The notes under the pieces were generated by a model. The model was given only the letters and a program-made list of their open reading frames with translations. It was not told the origin of the DNA and searched no databases. From positions 233,351,476-233,415,475 of the forward strand of contig JBOZIK010000001.1 in the NCBI GenBank assembly GCA_051453625.1: a stretch of 64,000 nucleotides of DNA, read 5' to 3'. Every line of letters starts with the position of its first letter. Within the stretch, counting starts at the first letter, position 1. The position numbers and the translations under genes are program-made. Shown one piece after another: positions 58,825-64,000 of this stretch. Source of the DNA: Welwitschia mirabilis (Eukaryota; Gnetophyta; Gnetopsida; Welwitschiales).

Positions 58825-60170
58825 TGTTAACATGTAAAAATTGACATTTTGATTAGGTTATCTGACCAATTTAACTTAATAAAAAATATCAATATAATCA
58901 ATTTATCATGAAATTTTATCTTTTACTAATTTTTAATATTATCTATGATCTTCTCATGACATTTTTAGGACATTTAACTCATATTGAAGGACATGCTAAA
59001 ATATGATGAGTATTTAGCCTAAAACATCAGTGCTACTATCTAGGTCCCTAGAGGCACTGGTCCTATGTAGAATACTTCAAATCTCATGTTTTGAACTTGT
59101 CATGAAAATTCAGTTGAATGTAGTTATGGGTTTAAACAGATATCACCTTAGAAATAATTAGAATCATCAATGACATCTGGCAATGATGAAGACGACATGT
59201 AGTAGTGACATGTGGCAGTGACGAGTAGGATGATGGTAGAAACACCTAATAGAATCATTAGCTAATAAAAGCAACAACATCTAGAAGCCAAGTATTGGGC
59301 TTATCAAGATGATTCCTACCTATTGTAATATGACAAAGATCCTACCTAATGTTATATGACATATTTTATAATTACTTATCTAACACTACAAACTAAAGGC
59401 TTGTAATCATCCCCCACCTCACACTTGCTTATAAAAGGGCCTTAAGACTTCATTTGTAACATCCTTTATTTTGGCAAAAGAATATAACCTTTGGAGCATC
59501 AATTCAACATGGCCTTGTAAGTTCTTTCTTTTGGGAATGATCTTACTTCAAGGATAGCTTGAGGAGTTTCTACTAGCTTTTTTCTTACTTTGATGTAATA
59601 TGTTTTATTTGATTTAATACATTAAAGTTGTTTTCTTTTAATTTTAAGTTGCAAATCACTTTATACTTGTAATGCTTAAGTGATAACTCTGGTATCAAGT
59701 TCTATTGTCGTTTGAGTGGATTCCATAATTACTTGATCAAAGTTTCTTTTATTAATGGATTTTGATTAGCTTAAGTCCTTACTTTTCATTCTTTTTAGGG
59801 TTACAAAGGATCAAGTGGTTATTCCATTTATCAAATGTTATGTGTGAATGAAATTATGTCACAATGACCTGATCTATTATTACTTGATAATTTTAAGTAT
59901 ATTTAGGGACTCATAGGATATTTTTGTATTGAATAATAACTAGTGGACAAGTTAGGGTAAATATTGGAGTTTGCTTTCTTTCCTATCTTTCTAAATAAAT
60001 TTTCAAAGAACATTCTCAATCCTTTCTCTATTTTCTCTTTCTTTAATTATTCTTGCAAGATAAGCAAGAATTATGTAATTTCTATAAGCCACCCCAACTA
60101 TCCTCATGAAGAGAATGATACTAGGTATTCACTTAGTTTAAATTTGGTTTATTATACTTAAACAAATAGA
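58825..60170 (+). repeat. E7 5' LTR (left end approximate)
   Basis: The right edge is set by the primer site. It contains a TATA box, and the 740 bp from TATA to LTR end resembles E5. The left edge is a guess from the TG requirement and E5 length. The open frame 59964-60161 has no motif. Confidence 0.55.
59430..59437 (+). promoter_or_regulatory. E7 LTR TATA box
   Basis: TATAAAAG in the context TTGCTTATAAAAGGGCCTTAA, a strong plant TATA match, followed about 30 bp later by CATTTGTAACATCC. Likely LTR promoter. Confidence 0.75.
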
Positions 60171-60173
60171 TTT

Positions 60174-60191
60174 TGGCACTATTGCTAGAGA
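60174..60191 (+). promoter_or_regulatory. E7 primer-binding site (tRNA-Asp type)
   Basis: TGGCACTATTGCTAGAGA matches the Athila-type TGGCGCCGTTGCCGGGGA except for G-to-A and C-to-T changes, mainly at CpG sites. Same primer class as E5. Confidence 0.78.
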
Positions 60192-61400
60192 TAATGGCAC
60201 AGGAGCTTCTTAGGAGGAGAATAAATTTTATTTTCTCACAAGCTTTTAGTTAGCTTAGTTTTTGTCTTTTTTTCTTTTTGCTTTTTTTCCTAGTGGATGG
60301 TATTTATCCTCTTCTAGTGAAACTCAAACTAATTCCTTTTCTCTTTCTTTATGTATTTATTTCCTTTCTATTTGATGATTAATACTAATCATTTCTAGTG
60401 ATATCTAAACTCGTCTAGTTTTCGTTGTATTTAGTTTTTCTTCTCTAACTTGATCTACAAAAATGTGTATTGTAGGTCTAACAAATTTTTGCAAGTTGTA
60501 ATCAAGGGCTAAAAAACTAAGATTTAACTTACTTTGTGTGTTTTATTTTATTTCTTATTTTTTTTAATTTAGTAGTTTAATTTTCTATTTAGTGAAATTT
60601 GCAAATTTGTTGTTATAACACACTAAAATGGAAAAAATTGAGGATTTAATTTTATTTAGGATTGATTTCAAATGCATTGTCATTTCTTATTTCTGTTAAT
60701 TTTTTTGTGGCCCTATTACATCAAATAAATTATGATAATTCTAGGAACCCCTAAGATTTTTTTGAGACTAAAACTTACATCTTTACTAGTATCACCATCT
60801 TCTGTCATTAGTGCTATCGGACTTCCTGAGCAGAAGCCTCTCAAACTTTTCTTGAATATTTTATTAGAACTTGAAAACTCTTTTGTAATTTAGGCTCAAT
60901 TTGAAACCTTTCTAAATTTTTTCTAAAATCTTTTTGAATCTTACATGCCTTAGATCTAAGATAAGTTAGGTAGATTAATTAGAAATCCTTTTAATATGAA
61001 CCCTATTACTAAAGAAGAACAGAGAATTCCATAGAAGAACCAAACTAATGACAATACTCAAAGAGGACAAGAATCTTCATCTTAAAAACACAATCCAAAT
61101 GCCCAATCTAAGTTTCTAATTTATTTTCAATGTGCCATATCAAACTAAGAACTAATTGATTAATTAATTGTCATATACCTTAATCAAGAGATAGCCAAAA
61201 ACAAAAATAATATAGCAAACAACTCCCTTAAGTATATCCTTCATGATTACCTTCAACCTCAATGCTTAAGAACTCCTTCATGCATAGTACAATCACCTAT
61301 AAGCTAAAGTTTAGAATTCAAAACATCCACCATCTAGCTATTACCTTACTTTTATGGATTAGAATCAGAGGGTTCATACTTATACCTTAAACAATTTAAA
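60192..61400 (+). other. E7 leader and gag N-terminal region
   Basis: About 0.5 kb of T-rich leader, then from about 60720 sequence consistent with a gag start. Stops and shifts prevent a trustworthy frame. No other gene seen. Confidence 0.4.
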
Positions 61401-62150
61401 TGTCTATTGATAATAATATCCTAATATCCAAACACTTACAATAATCTTATTCTTACTCTTTTTTCATTTTCTTTAAAAGAGATGTTTAAATCATGGCTTT
61501 ACACCCTTAAGTTTTATCCATTAGATTTTGGTTCAATTTAAATAAGGATTTTATATCCAAATTATTCCAAAACCATAAAACAAATGCCTTAAGATGTGAA
61601 ATAATGAATTATCAGTAAAAAAATCATGAGACCTTTTTTGAATCCTTAGAAAGATCTAAGGCTTGTTGCAAAAATTACCATAACATGAATTTAAGTTAGA
61701 GAGAGAAATTAGTTTCTTTTATGATGGTTTGTCTACAAATAATAGGTAATTAGTTAAGATAACAAGTGAAGGAAGTTTCCTCAGTATGCTATTAGATGAA
61801 GTTTGGGATTACCTTGAAAAGGTAGCTAAGAGCTCCAAAAATTAGAAAATCCCAAGTAAATCTAGATCTCATCATCTTGTTAGATCCACTAGTGTATTTA
61901 AAGTTTCTAATAACTTAAAAGTTAACAATAGGATAAATAAATTAGCGACAAGAATAGCAGCATTGTCCAATTAATCTTTACCTTTAGTCATAAAACCTGA
62001 ATGCCTAATTTGCTACATAGACATGCATGAGATAGTTGAGTGTCCATCCATTCCTTTATTTCAACATGCTATAAATGCATAAGTTAATTCCGTAAGATAC
62101 TAATGGTAAAATTAAAAAAAATAACCTATATTCTAACACCTGCAACCCCA
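61400..62150 (+). pseudogene. E7 gag, broken, with intact CCHC knuckle
   Basis: The capsid domain is visible as weak retrotransposon-gag homology at 61440-61610. It is followed by KITSEGSFLSMLLDEVWDYL (about 61755-61815), the G-G-S-F...A-W-D-L-L-E end of Athila-type capsid. At 62002-62043, CLICYIDMHEIVEC keeps all four ligands of a C-x2-C-x4-H-x4-C knuckle, the only undamaged one in the window. Confidence 0.78.
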
Positions 62151-62856
62151 GGTGGATAATCACTTTAATTTTTTTTGGAAGTAAGGCACATATGATCAAA
62201 ATTAAAATAATCAAATAAGAAATTAATTTCTCTCATCATCCTCCTATCCATTTATATCAAACTATGGAAAACCATCTTCATCCACTCCTTTGGAGGAATC
62301 ATTAAAAAAATTCATGGATACCCAAGCCCAACTCAACCATGATCATGAAAAAAACTTTAAGTAACATGTTTCCATCTTAAAAAACTTTGAACACACCATC
62401 CAAATCCTCACTTAGATTCTTTAATAGCTTTAATAAGCTTAAAATCACATTCTCTCTTCCCTAAACCAAAGAAAACCATGAAAAATTTCTTATGAGTTTA
62501 TAGCCAAATCCAAAAGGAGTTAGATTTATAGAAGGAGATTCAAGTCAAATAGAAAAAACTAAAGCCATTCACCTCTAAAGTAGTACAAAGATAATCTGAG
62601 AAATAAATCCAACTCAATCTCAAGATGAAGAGAAAGAAAAAGTAAAGAACACATAATTTCCCCCTACATCTTATAAGGAACCTTTACCCTTCCCCCAAGA
62701 ATTGAATAAAGAAATAGTAAAGGACTTAGAATAACCTTTACCTACTACCATTTACATAATTGCTTAGGAATAAGAACATAAAAAGCAATAGCTAGGGACT
62801 TTAGAAATTTTAAGGAAGCCAAAATCAACATGCCTCTCTAAGAAGCAATTGAAGAA

Positions 62857-63405
62857 GTGCTCTCATATGTGAAATTCCTTAAGGATATGTGCATAGTAAA
62901 GAGATGCATGAATGTGAAAAGTAAAGCCTTCTTAGCTAAACAAACTAGTGTGATCATTCAAAACCAATTTTTATCTAAGTATAAAGATTGTGATTACTTA
63001 ACAATATCCATTACAATTGGAGATAAAAATATTAAGAAAGCCTTATTGAATCTTGAAGTGAGTGTTAACATTCTACCCCTTATGTGTACAAGGAACATGG
63101 CTTAAACGATCTTAAACATACTAAAGTTCAATTGCAATTGGCCAACAACTTTATGAATTACCATTTCGAATAGTTGAAGATGCAATAACTTGAGTAGATA
63201 ATTGCTACTTCTTAATAGACTTCATTATTCTAAAAATGAAAACAACAAATATAATTTAGTACTAATCATTCTAGGAAAACCTTTTCTCACGATATATAAT
63301 GCTCTCATTAATCAAAGGAATGATCAAATCAAAATACTATTTCACAACAAAACTATAAACTTAAATATGTTTAACATGATGAAATTACCAAGTAAGCCTA
63401 AATAG
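62857..63405 (+). pseudogene. E7 aspartic protease, broken
   Basis: The first frame (62857-63105) gives YVKFLKDM and AFLAKQTSVIIQNQF, then ITIGDKNIKKALLNLEVSVN, the Athila protease N-terminal half. The catalytic D-x-G is N-L-E, so it is dead. After a stop and frameshift, the second frame (63202-63405) gives NLVLIILGKPFLTIYNALI, the I-L-G-R-P-F-L C-terminal hallmark. Confidence 0.85.
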
Positions 63406-64000
63406 GTTAATTTTACTCATGACTCTAAATGTTGTCCCTATGAGATAAATGTTCTCCATCCTAAGCCATCATTTGACTTTCATTAAAAAGATTTTGGGTT
63501 TCCTTTTCAACATATCATTGAAGAAACTCCTAATAGTTAAAACATGAATTAATTAAGTCATTCCATAGAAAAACAAGTTTTTCCTAAGGATGCTTCTCTT
63601 ATGAAAACCCAAAAACATTATTACTTATTCAACCATTATTTTAAGACCTTGTATTTATTAAATCCATTTTAAAACCATCTCATTAAACCTACAAATCATC
63701 CACCCTAGCTATTGACTTATGAATTCATGAGAATTATAAACTCAAATTAATGGAATTTTATAAAAATTAATAATAAGTGCTCTCATTATCATTTAAGTAA
63801 TGGTTGTAGTTAATTATACCTATGAGGCTTCAAGAAAAAGTTATGCTTATTTTAAGTTTAATTTTTAAATCCATGATCACTTAAGATTTCCAATTTTGAT
63901 AAACATGGATAGAAAAGATGTATTATGTTCCTTATGTTTAAAGCTTTTAATGAGGATTTTTTTAATTATGCTAATGATATAATGACCCCTCTTATGTGCA
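63406..64000 (+). other. E7 protease-RT linker
   Basis: No domain can be placed before the window ends; RT should follow. Confidence 0.45.

Larger units (their letters stand above)
58825..64000 (+). mobile_element. E7: Athila-like Ty3/gypsy element, cut by the window end
   Basis: Includes a 5' LTR ending at about 60170, a tRNA-Asp-type primer site, a gag with an intact zinc knuckle and a protease, in gypsy order on the plus strand. RT should lie beyond 64000. The LTR start is uncertain: TGTTAAC at 58825 gives a length near 1.35 kb, like E5, but without the 3' LTR it cannot be fixed. Frames are broken, though less than in E1. Confidence 0.78.

Overview
This is nuclear DNA from a flowering plant, and essentially all of it is old, decayed LTR-retrotransposon sequence. 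It is very AT-rich. Long terminal repeats, primer-binding sites and Ty3/gypsy and Ty1/copia polyprotein fragments run on both strands, and no open frame looks like an intact host gene. I see no rRNA, tRNA, CRISPR array, bacterial operon or plasmid feature. Species cannot be told from the sequence. The density of nested elements and the decay of CpG sites fit methylated, probably pericentromeric, heterochromatin (inference).

The main structure is a stack of nested insertions up to three levels deep, read from matched LTRs and target-site duplications (TSDs). E1 is a minus-strand chromovirus-type gypsy element (6536-55317) with LTRs of about 4.1-4.2 kb and TSD ttacc/ttatc. Its left LTR was split by E2, a plus-strand gypsy element (7608-18527, TSD ccctt/ctctt); the right E1 LTR keeps the unoccupied site at 52156-52161. 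The E1 interior was interrupted twice: by E3, a minus-strand SIRE-like copia element with a third, envelope-position ORF (21913-32002, TSD aaata/taata), and by E4, a minus-strand copia element with short LTRs (32616-46601, TSD gaggt/aaagt). E4 in turn contains E5, a plus-strand element with 1.37-kb LTRs, an exact TSD (gggaa) and a tRNA-Asp-type primer site, but no recognisable polymerase (33994-43113). Across each break the E1 or E4 protein homology resumes on the far side.

Left of E1 (1-6530) is AT-rich sequence I cannot assign. Right of E1 are a minus-strand gypsy integrase relic (E6, 56.9-58.6 kb) and the 5' part of another plus-strand Athila-like element (E7, about 58.8 kb to the window end) with LTR promoter, primer site, gag with an intact CCHC knuckle, and protease.

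Nothing here acts as a working gene system. The most unusual signals are: a conserved non-coding block shared by three otherwise different gypsy-type elements (E2, E5, E6); the polymerase-less element E5 with its two diverged tandem copies of an unrecognised acidic ORF; the paralogous empty site; and assembly gaps flanked by repeated sequence, which affects how the internal duplications should be read. Divergence figures below are by-eye estimates from short stretches, not computed values.
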